This document shows, piece after piece, positions 19,058-26,804 of a stretch of 64,000 bases of DNA (positions within the stretch are counted from its first letter, which is position 1; the number at the start of each line of letters is the position of its first letter). The position numbers were made by a program, and so were the translations under genes. The notes under the pieces were generated by a model that ran no database searches, was not told the origin of the DNA, and saw nothing but the letters and a program-made list of their open reading frames with translations. This stretch comes from Streptomyces sp. NBC_01717 (GTDB taxonomy: Bacteria; Actinomycetota; Actinomycetes; Streptomycetales; Streptomycetaceae), in contig NZ_CP109178.1 of NCBI RefSeq assembly GCF_036248255.1, positions 2,232,001 to 2,296,000 of the forward strand, written 5' to 3'.

Positions 19058-19095
19058 GGAGCGCGTCGGTACCCGACCGGGTCAGGACGCGCTCC
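19058..19095 (+). terminator. Terminator after gap
   Basis: GGAGCGCGTC (19058-19067) pairs perfectly with GACGCGCTCC (19086-19095), and an inner ACCC/GGGT stem fills the loop. It starts 28 bases after the gap stop and would also serve the convergent erythromycin-esterase-family gene from the other side. Confidence 0.7.
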
Positions 19096-19164
19096 GCACA
19101 CGGACCTGCGCAGCGCCGCCCCGCCCCGCCCCGGGGGCCGGCTCCCGTCGGCGATGGGCAGGAA

Positions 19165-20385
19165 CTACGGGCTCCGGAGGACGTCCTTGACGAACACGAT
19201 GCCGTCGCTGTCCGCCAGGTGGGCCGGGTCGAACGGGGCGTAGCCGAACCAGGGGGACACGCGGGGCGCGGGCCGCGTGTCGCCGAGGGCGGTGGCCAGC
19301 CGCGGGGCGTCGATGACGCAGCGGTCCTCCGGGAGCGTGTACAGGAGTCCTTCGACGGTGTCCGGCGGCGGCGTGTCCACTCCCTGGTGCCGGATCGTGC
19401 CGAGGGTCGTGGCCACGAAGGCGTACTCCTCGCCGAGTTGGGCGCTCACCAGCGCACCGGCGCTCCACCACTCCAGCGGCATCCCGCCCATCCGCATCGT
19501 GCTCTTCTCCCGCTGGAGATGGGAGTTGTGGGCGTGGACGAGTGCCGGGCCCCGAGCGGCGACGGCGAGGAGGTTGTGGGCCATCATCTGGTCCCGCACA
19601 CCAACCAGCCGGGTCATGCGGGCCGGTGAGGTGTCGGCCATCCAGTAGTGGTAGCGCAGCAGACCGAGGGCGGTGCGCCCGTACAGTCGCGCCCGGTCCC
19701 AGTCGTCCCGCGGGGTCTCCGTGATCAGGTGGGGCGTCTGCGCGTCGAGCAGCGCCACCAGATCGTCGGCGAGCAGCCGCAGTTGGCCGGCCTCGGCCGA
19801 CTGCCCCGTGGACCGGGGCGGGTCCATCATCGCGGCAGGATCGGTCCACCGCTCTTCGGTGCCGAGCAGGCGGTCGAGTGTGTCCGCGGTGCAGGGGAGC
19901 AGGTCCGCGTCCACCCGGGCCGCGAGGTAGTTGTGGAGTGCGGTGAGGGCCTGACGGGGGCTCGCGGCGTGGGTGATCTCCAGCGGGCCGTCGAAACCGG
20001 CGAAGCGGAGCCGCTCGGACGCGGGCCTGCCGTCGTTGTCGGCGCGGACGTTGTAGGCGCGCATCCAGCGCAACAGCTCGCGGTTGGCCGCGAAGGTGCC
20101 CCAGCCGTGGCTGATCCCCTGCTCCATGACCTCGTCGAGAGTGCCCGTGCCCGAGGTGACGTAGTCGTCCACGACCAGGCCCGTCATGCAGTCGCTCTCG
20201 ATCGCGATCGTCCGGTAGCCCTCCTGCTCGACAAGCTGCCGGAAGAGCTCGTTACGCAGGTCGAGCAGAGCGTCCTCGCCGTGGGTGGGCTCGCCCAGGG
20301 CGAGCAGCCGAGGCCGGCCCGGGAGCAGCCTCATGACGGCGGCAGCCTCGACGGCATGGGCGGTGTCCTTGATGTCGGTAGCCAT
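19165..20385 (-). CDS. Erythromycin-esterase-family protein
   Basis: A 406-residue protein of the EreA/EreB-like hydrolase family. It has the conserved catalytic blocks: RLLALGEPTHGEDALLDLRN (Glu and His of the active site, ~residue 30), TIAIESDCMTGLVVDDYV (~65), MEQGISHGWGTFAANRELLR (~90), and ALVHAHNSHLQRE (~285). Family enzymes hydrolyse macrolide lactone rings or related esters, but most environmental members are uncharacterised. There is no signal peptide. The start used is the ATG at 20385 (MATDIKDTAHAV), because further upstream the frame passes through the operator. The divergent MerR-type regulator suggests drug- or ligand-responsive control. Confidence 0.82.
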   Translation of the reverse strand: MATDIKDTAHAVEAAAVMRLLPGRPRLLALGEPTHGEDALLDLRNELFRQLVEQEGYRTIAIESDCMTGLVVDDYVTSGTGTLDEVMEQGISHGWGTFAANRELLRWMRAYNVRADNDGRPASERLRFAGFDGPLEITHAASPRQALTALHNYLAARVDADLLPCTADTLDRLLGTEERWTDPAAMMDPPRSTGQSAEAGQLRLLADDLVALLDAQTPHLITETPRDDWDRARLYGRTALGLLRYHYWMADTSPARMTRLVGVRDQMMAHNLLAVAARGPALVHAHNSHLQREKSTMRMGGMPLEWWSAGALVSAQLGEEYAFVATTLGTIRHQGVDTPPPDTVEGLLYTLPEDRCVIDAPRLATALGDTRPAPRVSPWFGYAPFDPAHLADSDGIVFVKDVLRSP

Positions 20386-20388
20386 GCC

Positions 20389-20406
20389 TTCAACGGTATC
20401 GTTGAA
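20389..20406. promoter_or_regulatory. Inverted-repeat operator between the esterase and MerR genes
   Basis: TTCAACG and CGTTGAA, spaced by GTAT, form a perfect inverted repeat in the 58-base divergent space. A further GTTGAA copy follows at 20413-20418 in direct orientation. The AT-rich GTTGAA half-sites differ sharply from the surrounding sequence. They are the natural binding site for the divergently encoded MerR protein, which probably controls both itself and the esterase gene. Confidence 0.6.
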
Positions 20407-20443
20407 CCTTCGGTTGAAACTTTCCCGCGATATCGTCAGTCGC

Positions 20444-21193
20444 ATGGGGAGAAACCTTCAAAGCGGCGATCGGCTCAGGCCGGTTGATCTGGCGCGCGGG
20501 CACGGTCTGTCCACGCAGGCGATCAGGAACTACGAGGAGGCCGGCATCCTTCCGGCCGCCGGTCGCACACCCCACGGCTACCGCACCTACACCTCGCTGC
20601 ACGCGGGGGCCCTGCGCGCGTTCCTTGCCCTCGTGCCCGGCCACGGCCACCGGACAGCGACGTCGATCATGCGGGCCGTGAACCAGGGCGCGGTCGACGG
20701 GGCGTTCCGCCTCATCGACGAGAGCCACGCCCAGCTCCTCGACGACCGGCAGACCCTCCAGGCCGTGGAGGGCGCCCTCCGCGACCTGGAGCCCACCACG
20801 GCGCCCGAGCCCGGTGTGGGGTCCGAGCCGGCCGCGGTGTCCGGGCCCGGCGGCACGTTCATCGGGCCGCTGGCGGACAAGCTCGGAATCCGGCCCGCGA
20901 CGCTGCGCAAATGGGAGCGCGCCGGGCTGATGCGCCCGCACCGCGACCCGCGGACCGGGTACCGCGTCTACGACGAGGCCGACGTACGGGACGCCCGGCT
21001 GGCCCACCAACTCAGGCGGGGCGGCTACTTGCTGGACCAGATCGCCCCGCTGATCGCCCAGGTGCGGGCGGCCGGCGGCCTGGAGCCGCTGGAGGCCGCA
21101 CTGCGCGACTGGCACGGCCGGCTGTTCGCCCGCGGGCGAGCGATGCTGACCGGGGCCGCAGAGCTGGAGGCGTACCTGCGCGAGCGCGGATGA
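20444..21193 (+). CDS. MerR-family regulator with two HTH domains (TioE-like)
   Basis: A 249-residue regulator with two MerR-type winged HTH units. The first is at residues ~13-50 (PVDLARGHGLSTQAIRNYEE, then HGYRTYTSLHAGAL). The second is at ~140-190 (PLADKLGIRPATLRKWERAG, then RTGYRVYDEADVRDARLAHQ). A dimerisation helix region separates them (FRLIDESHAQLLDDRQTLQ). This duplicated layout resembles the group annotated as TioE-like. Most MerR proteins have one HTH and bind as dimers; here one chain may supply both. The ATG at 20444 sits just past the operator. It is divergent from the erythromycin-esterase-family gene, its likely target. Confidence 0.82.
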   Translation: MGRNLQSGDRLRPVDLARGHGLSTQAIRNYEEAGILPAAGRTPHGYRTYTSLHAGALRAFLALVPGHGHRTATSIMRAVNQGAVDGAFRLIDESHAQLLDDRQTLQAVEGALRDLEPTTAPEPGVGSEPAAVSGPGGTFIGPLADKLGIRPATLRKWERAGLMRPHRDPRTGYRVYDEADVRDARLAHQLRRGGYLLDQIAPLIAQVRAAGGLEPLEAALRDWHGRLFARGRAMLTGAAELEAYLRERG

Positions 21194-21195
21194 GA

Positions 21196-21218
21196 CTTCG
21201 GCCGCCTGCCGGCCGAAG
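21196..21218. terminator. Hairpin terminator between the MerR and XRE genes
   Basis: CTTCGGCCG and CGGCCGAAG form a perfect 9-base-pair stem with a 5-base loop, starting two bases after the MerR stop. The two flanking genes converge, so it probably serves both. Confidence 0.7.
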
Positions 21219-21313
21219 AGAATCAGGAGTCACCACCGGTGATGCCGATACGTGGGCCTCGGCGACGACCCCGCGCTCACCATCAACTCTTAACAACGGT
21301 CCGATCCGCTACC

Positions 21314-21946
21314 TCACCTGCTCGCACCCGGTTCCGGTTGGCCTGGTGCGATGGCGTTGGCGTCGGTGTGCGGTCGCAGGCGTTCGCCTTGGGGCCCGAA
21401 CATGATCAGGTATTCGACCGGTCCGTCAGGTCCGGCGTTCGCGATTCCGTGAGGGGTGCGGGTGTCGAACTCGGCGACTTCCCCGGCGGTGAGGACGAGG
21501 TCGCGTTCGCCGAGGGCCAGCCATAGCCGTCCGTACAGCACGCACAGCCATTCGTACCCTTCGTGGGACTCCTGCCGCGGCCGCATGGGCTGTTCGCCGG
21601 TGGCGGGCAGGACGTGCTTGTGGGCGTGCAGTCCACCGACGTACCGGGTCAGCGGCAAGACCGCCTTGTCCTCCCCCGGACGCCGCGGCGCGGAGGTACG
21701 CGCTCCGGCCGACGTGGCGGATGCGGTGCCGGCCAGTTCGTCCAGCGAGACGCCGTACGCCTTCGCCAGATGCAGCAGTGCCTCCAGGGTCGGCTTGCGC
21801 CGGCCGGTCTCAATCCGCGACAGCGTGCTCAGCGAGATGCCGGTCGCACGGCTGACGTCGGTGAGCGTGGCACCGTGCCGCTCGCGCAGGGCCCGCAGCC
21901 GGGGGCCCAGGGTCGCCAGCGTGTCGGCTGTGCCGTCGTCCGTCAT
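21314..21946 (-). CDS. XRE-cupin transcriptional regulator
   Basis: A 210-residue regulator. An N-terminal Cro/CI-type HTH (residues ~12-68: LGPRLRALRERHGATLTDVS, then TGISLSTLSRIETGRRKPTL) is joined to a C-terminal cupin sensor domain (~105-190: ESHEGYEWLCVLYGRLWLAL, then EVAEFDTRTPHGIANAG). Cupin histidine and glutamate positions are present, so a metal or small ligand may be sensed. It is divergent from an epoxide-hydrolase-like gene; the 144-base space between them should hold the shared promoter. The ATG at 21946 fits the family start; upstream extension runs under the neighbouring gene. Confidence 0.87.
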   Translation of the reverse strand: MTDDGTADTLATLGPRLRALRERHGATLTDVSRATGISLSTLSRIETGRRKPTLEALLHLAKAYGVSLDELAGTASATSAGARTSAPRRPGEDKAVLPLTRYVGGLHAHKHVLPATGEQPMRPRQESHEGYEWLCVLYGRLWLALGERDLVLTAGEVAEFDTRTPHGIANAGPDGPVEYLIMFGPQGERLRPHTDANAIAPGQPEPGASR

Positions 21947-22090
21947 CGTCGCCCTGCTCTTTCCAGCCGGGCCGCGTCCACGGCCCTGTCCTGCAAGTTT
22001 GCCCGAATGGCAAGGAGAGTCGCGTCTCTCGGCTGCCGCACCGCATGATCGGTGCGTAACCGCGGCCGCCCGTGAACCCGAGGAGAAGCC

Positions 22091-23086
22091 ATGCAGCAGC
22101 CCACGCCCTCCGCTGACCTGCGCCACCGCACCATCGAGGCACCCGCCGGGCGGCTGCACCTGGTCGAGCAGGGGACCGGGCCGCTGGTCGTGCTCGTCCA
22201 TGGCTTCCCCGAGTCCTGGTACTCCTGGCGCCGGCAGCTTCCGGTACTCGCCGCGGCGGGGTACCGGGCCGTCGCTCTCGACGTGCGCGGCTACGGCCGC
22301 TCCTCCAAGCCGGCCGCGACGGACGCGTACCGGATGCTCGCCCTGGTGGAGGACAACGTCGCGCTCGTGCGCGCCCTGGGCGAGGAGACAGCGGTGATCA
22401 TCGGCCACGACTGGGGCTCGAACATCGCGGCGACCTCCGCCCTGCTCCACTCCGAGGTCTTCCGTGCCGTCGGGTTGCTGAGCGTCCCTTACGCCCCGCC
22501 CGGCGGGCCCCGCCCCACCGACGTCTTCGCGCAGATGGGCGGCGACCAGGAGTTCTACGTCTCGTACTTCCAGGAGCCCGGCCGTGCCGAGGCCGAGATC
22601 GAGCCCGACGTCCGGGGCTGGCTCGCGGGCTTCTACGCGGCCCTGTCCGGCGACACCATGCCGACGCAGGCCGAGTCCGACCCGCACTTCGTGAACCGCA
22701 CCGGCGGACAGCTGTGCGACCGCTTCCCCGGCGGCCGGCTGCCCTCCTGGCTGACCGAGGGCGACCTCGACGTGTACGCCGGGGAATTCGAGCGCACCGG
22801 CATGACCGGGGCGCTCAACCGCTACCGCAACATGGACCGCGACTGGGAGGACCTCGCCCCGTACAGCGGCGCCCCCGTCAAGCAGCCCTCCCTGTTCATC
22901 GGCGGCGGCCTGGACGCCTCCACGACCTGGATGGCCGACGCGATCAACGCCTACCCGGCAACACTCCCCGGCCTGGCCGACTCGCACATCCTCGACGGCT
23001 GCGGCCACTGGCTCCAGCAGGAACGCCCCGACGAGGTCAACCGCCTCCTGATCGGCTGGCTCGATTCCCTGCGCCCCACCGCATGA
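22091..23086 (+). CDS. Alpha/beta hydrolase, epoxide-hydrolase-like
   Basis: A 331-residue alpha/beta-fold enzyme. The oxyanion motif is LVVLVHGFPESWYSWRRQLP (~residue 35), the nucleophile is the aspartate in VIIGHDWGSNIA (~residue 107), and the catalytic histidine is in HILDGCGHWLQQERPDEVN near the end. An Asp nucleophile with HGFPESW is typical of epoxide hydrolases (haloalkane dehalogenase relatives). The cap domain holds MGGDQEFYVSYFQEPG and the tyrosine in NRYRNMDRDW. It is cytosolic. The ATG at 22091 follows a GAGGAGAA ribosome site. The divergent XRE-cupin regulator is the probable controller. Confidence 0.87.
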   Translation: MQQPTPSADLRHRTIEAPAGRLHLVEQGTGPLVVLVHGFPESWYSWRRQLPVLAAAGYRAVALDVRGYGRSSKPAATDAYRMLALVEDNVALVRALGEETAVIIGHDWGSNIAATSALLHSEVFRAVGLLSVPYAPPGGPRPTDVFAQMGGDQEFYVSYFQEPGRAEAEIEPDVRGWLAGFYAALSGDTMPTQAESDPHFVNRTGGQLCDRFPGGRLPSWLTEGDLDVYAGEFERTGMTGALNRYRNMDRDWEDLAPYSGAPVKQPSLFIGGGLDASTTWMADAINAYPATLPGLADSHILDGCGHWLQQERPDEVNRLLIGWLDSLRPTA

Positions 23087-23190
23087 CCCGCCCCCTCCGA
23101 GGCGGCGGCGTAGCCCGCATGCGTCTGCACGGCTCGCTGACGGGTACGGGCGCTGGCGAACTGAGCAGCCCATTACGAGGAGTTGAGCAC

Positions 23191-23316
23191 GTGACCCTCA
23201 TCTACTCCCGCCCATCGGACGGCTGCGCAACGGCGCTTGCCCGATTGGCGGGGAGCGGATCGAGCCGCGGCCGCCACGCAAGGAACGCCGATTCAGGCAC
23301 CCTGGCTGCGAGCTGA
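23191..23316 (+). other. Possible 41-codon reading frame
   Basis: A GTG frame (VTLIYSRPSDGCATALARLA at the start) follows a good GAGGAG site (23177-23182), eight bases upstream. It lies in a 273-base gap with no other candidate. The product has no recognisable domain. It may be the start of a gene truncated by rearrangement, or a genuine small protein. Confidence 0.3.
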
Positions 23317-23359
23317 GTCGATCAAGGAACACTAAGCACAGCGACGTAAGACGCCAAGC

Positions 23360-24814
23360 TCAGGGCGCGGGTACCCCTGTGTCCGCGGGGGCCGCCGCGG
23401 CGTGCTCCAGGGCGCGCAGGACACGGGCCAGATCGTCCGGGGCGGCGGAGAGGCGCACGGGCATGCCCGCGTCGTCGAACTCGGCGATGTGCCAGTCGCG
23501 GGGTACCCCGTCGCCGTCGGCGCCCCTGGCCCGCCGCACACGGTGGAGGGTCAGCCGCTCCACAGGCACTCTGCGCACCCCGAACCGTCCGGGGCCGGAG
23601 TGCGGCGACACCGCGAGCACCTCGCCTCCGCCCAGCACGACATGGGTCCCGAAGTCGTACGGGTTGTACTCCGTGTGCTCCAGGAAGCGGGCGGGCAGGA
23701 AGACCTCCTCCCAACCGGCGTCGTCCGTCCCGTCCGTGGGCCCCGCGACTCCGGGAAGCCGGACGCGGCTGGCGCGGAAGGCCAGGACGAGGAGCCCCAC
23801 CGTCACCGCCGTGCCCGACACCGCCCACGTGATCGTCGCGGGCGAGCCGAGCGGGTCCGTGGGGTGCAGGACGCAGAGCGGCAGCAGCCACAGGGCGGTC
23901 ATGAGCAGGACGCCCGCGAAGGGGAGGGCCGAGGGGAGGACCTCGTCGTCCGGCAGCCGGCGTCCACGTACCCGCTGTACGGCACGGGCGGCGGGGTAGC
24001 AGGCGGCGAGCGCGAACGCCACCGCGAGAGCCAGCAACTGCCCTGCCGGAGCCCGGTATTCGTGCCACGCCCCGTGCGCGCCGACGACTGCTCTCGGCCT
24101 GCCGCGCCAGAAGGTCACCTCGATCGGGTCGCCCGGGGCGAACGCCCCGGCCGTCTCGTGGGACACGCGTATCCGTTCGGGCCCCCGACCGGCCGAGAGA
24201 TAGAGCGAGTTGTACTTGCTGCGCTCGTGGACATCGGTGCGCAGAACCACCCCCGGGAGCGTGGCCAGGCACTCACCGCGATCTGCGACGGGCGTCGCGG
24301 CGGTGCACGGGACGGCCGCCCGCCACGCGCGTTCGTCCGCGAGGGAACGGGGCACCGCCCAGAGGGCGATCACCATCGCCACGATGAGTAGCGGAGCGCA
24401 CCAGGCGATCGGTCCGAACACGCTGTGCCCCCCGGTGCGGGCGGTGATGACGTGCAGGTGCTCCGGCTCTTCGGGGGTCCCGTGGCGGCGCTGCAGCGCC
24501 CGCAGCGCCTCCACCTTGGCGTCGAATTCCGGGTCCGTGGTCTCGTAGCTGCAGGGCTGGGGCAGTTTGCGGAAGCGCCCATCGCGCAGCAACAGGCTGA
24601 CCCGCCGGTACTCCTGGTACCGGGAGCGGACGAACGTCCGGTGGACGCGCACGGCCGCCACGTCCTGCCACGGTATGGTGTGGCGCCGCAGCGGTGTCCG
24701 GTAACGCACTCCGTCCGCGTCGGCGTGCACCACGGGAGCAGCGCTCCCGAGTCCGACGAGCGACCACACTCCTCCGGCGTCGGAACGGTAGTTCAGGTGC
24801 GGGTCATCGGCCAT
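23360..24814 (-). CDS. Membrane protein of unknown function (DUF3592-like region)
   Basis: About 484 residues with roughly four to five hydrophobic segments: one near residue 140 (PIAWCAPLLIVAMVIALWAV), one near 270 (LLALAVAFALAACYPAARAV), then a pair near 310-350. Between the first two lies an extracytoplasmic block with two cysteines (VPCTAATPVADRGECLATLP) and a beta-rich stretch (IRVSHETAGAFAPGDPIEVTFWRG). This resembles DUF3592-type SH3-like domains between membrane helices. The N-terminal ~120 residues are cytosolic and PH-like (IPWQDVAAVRVHRTF). The function is unknown. The start at 24814 is tentative; the frame is open further upstream, into what looks like a GNAT fragment. Confidence 0.6.
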   Translation of the reverse strand: MADDPHLNYRSDAGGVWSLVGLGSAAPVVHADADGVRYRTPLRRHTIPWQDVAAVRVHRTFVRSRYQEYRRVSLLLRDGRFRKLPQPCSYETTDPEFDAKVEALRALQRRHGTPEEPEHLHVITARTGGHSVFGPIAWCAPLLIVAMVIALWAVPRSLADERAWRAAVPCTAATPVADRGECLATLPGVVLRTDVHERSKYNSLYLSAGRGPERIRVSHETAGAFAPGDPIEVTFWRGRPRAVVGAHGAWHEYRAPAGQLLALAVAFALAACYPAARAVQRVRGRRLPDDEVLPSALPFAGVLLMTALWLLPLCVLHPTDPLGSPATITWAVSGTAVTVGLLVLAFRASRVRLPGVAGPTDGTDDAGWEEVFLPARFLEHTEYNPYDFGTHVVLGGGEVLAVSPHSGPGRFGVRRVPVERLTLHRVRRARGADGDGVPRDWHIAEFDDAGMPVRLSAAPDDLARVLRALEHAAAAPADTGVPAP

Positions 24815-24899
24815 ACGCGCAGTCTGCCACCGGCCGGCCGGTTCGGTGCGGAGCTCTTCGTCGGACATCTCGTCCACCGGCATGGTGGAGCCGCCCGTG

Positions 24900-25051
24900 C
24901 CGGCGCTCGTGTGGCGGAAGTACGCTTCGATGCCCTCCCGCGTGCCGGGACCGCCGTTGAGATGGCGAGCGAGCAACTCATCCTCTCCCGTGAGGTGCAC
25001 CTCCACATCGACCAGGCGCAGCGGGGACAGAGTGACGATCCCGTCGGACAG
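24900..25051 (-). pseudogene. N-terminal fragment of a GNAT acetyltransferase
   Basis: The minus-strand frame upstream of the membrane protein reads LSDGIVTLSPLRLVDVEVHL, then TGEDELLARHLNGGPGTREG and IEAYFRHTSAG. This is the usual opening of a group of Streptomyces GNAT proteins (substrate-binding helices alpha1-alpha2), but the acetyl-CoA-binding core is absent. It runs in frame into the membrane protein gene, so either a deletion joined the two or the fragment is untranslated debris. It is the main content of the 397-base gap at 24815-25211. Confidence 0.45.
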
Positions 25052-25211
25052 TCCACGGCAAGGCCCCCATACCCGGACAACGCTGAACTCCTGACGCGGA
25101 CACGGTCACCAGAACCGATGCACTTGTGTTGGCCGTTGTCAGTCAAAAGGATCTCGGATCTGACGGACATGCGGCATACCCTGAGCCCCGTCCGCACTAT
25201 CTGGGAGAGTC

Positions 25212-25601
25212 ATGACAAGTAGGTTCACCGAGTTGGTCGTTGACTGCCACGATCCGGAGATGCTCGCGGCCTTCTGGTGCGCGGTCCTGGACTTCAAGGT
25301 GATCGAACGGAGCGAGGGCAAGGTCGAGATCGGCTCCTGGGTGCCGACCGTCGAGGATGTCCGGGCCCGCCAGATGCCGCCCACCCTGCTGTTCATCCAG
25401 GTGCCCGAGGGTAAGACCGTGAAGAACCGACTTCACCTCGACGTCAGCCCGATCGACGGCAGCACCGAGGACGAGGTGACCCGATTGCTCGGCCTCGGCG
25501 CCACCAAGACGGATGTGGGTCAGGGCTCAGACGGAAACTGGGTGGTCATGGCAGACCCCGAGGGCAACGAGTTCGACGTCCTGCGCACCCTGGCACCGTA
25601 G
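25212..25601 (+). CDS. VOC-family (glyoxalase-like) protein
   Basis: A 129-residue glyoxalase-like-domain protein: RFTELVVDCHDPEMLAAFWC (first strand/helix with a metal-ligand-like position), RLHLDVSPIDGSTEDEVTRL (centre) and WVVMADPEGNEFDVLRTLAP (C-terminal acidic ligand motif). It belongs to the small cytosolic VOC group common in Streptomyces, with unknown substrate. The ATG at 25212 has GGGAGAG seven bases upstream. It shares only low similarity with the VOC protein at 11395-11784. Insertion-sequence debris follows immediately downstream. Confidence 0.82.
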   Translation: MTSRFTELVVDCHDPEMLAAFWCAVLDFKVIERSEGKVEIGSWVPTVEDVRARQMPPTLLFIQVPEGKTVKNRLHLDVSPIDGSTEDEVTRLLGLGATKTDVGQGSDGNWVVMADPEGNEFDVLRTLAP

Positions 25602-25680
25602 GACCAGGGCCTGTCCGGAGTCGTGATCAGTGCGGTCTGTATCGGACCCGAGGGGAACGCGGAGCTGGTGGAACGCCGCG

Positions 25681-25800
25681 GTGACGCGACGTGAACTGAG
25701 CGATGGCGAGTGGGAACTGTAGAGCCGTTCTCGCCGATAGGCCGGTGCGGCCCCGTCCCGCAGCGCCTGCGCGAACAGTTCGAGGGGGTCATACGTATGG
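25681..25800 (+). pseudogene. IS5-type transposase N-terminal remnant (frameshifted)
   Basis: GTG at 25681 begins VTRRELSDGEWEL, and after a stop/frameshift at ~25719 the sequence continues EPFSPIGRCGPVPQRLREQF and EGVI. This is the well-known opening of IS5/IS4-group transposases of Streptomyces (ELSDxEWELIEPxLP...). The catalytic DDE part is missing, and the sequence ends where the next minus-strand gene ends. It is non-functional debris marking past insertion. Confidence 0.75.
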
Positions 25801-25804
25801 CAGC

Positions 25805-26362
25805 TCAGCTCAGCTCGAACGAGCTGGCCCGGTTCTGGCAGCCGTCATTGCGTAGGTCCGCCTGCATGTGAATCCACCGGTTGCCGCACTCGCCCTCAAA
25901 ATTGATGTCGGACGAGAACCACACATCGCAGTGCGTGCCGTTGCCCATCTGCGTGGTCACCGAACTGACCCTGTCGTTCCAATCTCCAGGCATCTCCGCA
26001 AGACGCAAGTCCTTGTCGCCGGTGGAGGCGGTGCAGTCCCTCGGCATGATGATGACCAGCGTGTCGCCGGTCCTGTTGTTGTACCCGAGCCCGTCGTAGA
26101 ACACAGCCACGCCATAGCCCACAGAATTGGCGTAACGCAGCGATTCCGCATACGAGATGTGGGTCCCCAATGACCCATTCAAGGCGTTGTAGGTTTCATG
26201 GTACGGAGCAGCCTGAGCCCCATCCGGCGCGGTTGGTGCCCCGGCAAGAAGCGCGAGCGGAGCAACAGGCGCCGCGAGAGACGACCCCTGGCTCAACGCT
26301 GTCGCCCCCAAAGCCAGGACCAAGACCGCCAGGATCCGGCCAACCACATGTGTGATCTTCAC
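25805..26362 (-). CDS. Secreted protein, beta/gamma-crystallin or inhibitor-I36-like
   Basis: A 185-residue exported protein. Residues ~1-30 form a signal peptide (VKITHVVGRILAVLVLALGA, then cleavage near SLAAP). The mature part has GDKDLRLAEMPGDWNDRVSS followed by CDVWFSSDINFEGECGNRWI, which resembles the strand pattern of bacterial beta/gamma-crystallin-like and peptidase-inhibitor I36 proteins (DWNDRVSS is the characteristic turn). Four cysteines could make two disulfides. The start is the GTG at 26362 with AAGGGGGAAG upstream. It lies between two transposase remnants and is slightly AT-richer than its left neighbours, suggesting acquisition. An exported inhibitor or structural role is inferred only. 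Confidence 0.65.
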   Translation of the reverse strand: MKITHVVGRILAVLVLALGATALSQGSSLAAPVAPLALLAGAPTAPDGAQAAPYHETYNALNGSLGTHISYAESLRYANSVGYGVAVFYDGLGYNNRTGDTLVIIMPRDCTASTGDKDLRLAEMPGDWNDRVSSVTTQMGNGTHCDVWFSSDINFEGECGNRWIHMQADLRNDGCQNRASSFELS

Positions 26363-26460
26363 GCGCTTCCCCCTTACCCGCGGACCTCACAACGCGTGAG
26401 CCCGGCCATCGCCACAGCGGAATGCTCTGAGGTACACCGGCGAATCCATACCCACCCTCA

Positions 26461-26736
26461 GCAGTCGTCATCCGGGCACATGAGACCGACTACGCCCGCC
26501 TGCTGGACGACACACACCAGCAGCTCGGCGGCGGTCCCGTCGTCCTGGTGTGGGACAACTTGAACACGCACGTCAGACGCACCATGCACCGGCTGATCGC
26601 CGCCCGGTCGGGGCTGATTGTCTACCAGCTGCCGTCGTACGCACCCGAGCTCAATCCGGTCGAGGGCGTGTGGTCACACCTGATTCGCATGGCAACCCCT
26701 CGTCGAGCGCCCCGAGTCCCTTTCTTGCCCCGATGA
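26461..26736 (+). pseudogene. IS630-type transposase C-terminal remnant
   Basis: The plus-strand frame reads AVVIRAHETDYARLLDDTHQ, then LVWDNLNTHVRRTMHRL and LPSYAPELNPVEGVWSHLIR. These are the second aspartate (VWDNLNTH) and final glutamate (APELNPVEGVW) motifs of DDE-type IS630 transposases. There is no start or N-terminal half, and after HLIRM the sequence diverges from the family. It is a dead fragment and is the only content recognised in the gap at 26363-26804. Confidence 0.8.
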
Positions 26737-26804
26737 TCCGGACGTGCTGTCGACATTCTTTCGGCGGGCGACGAAGAGCCAATCGTCCGGTCGGGTCGCA
26801 CATG

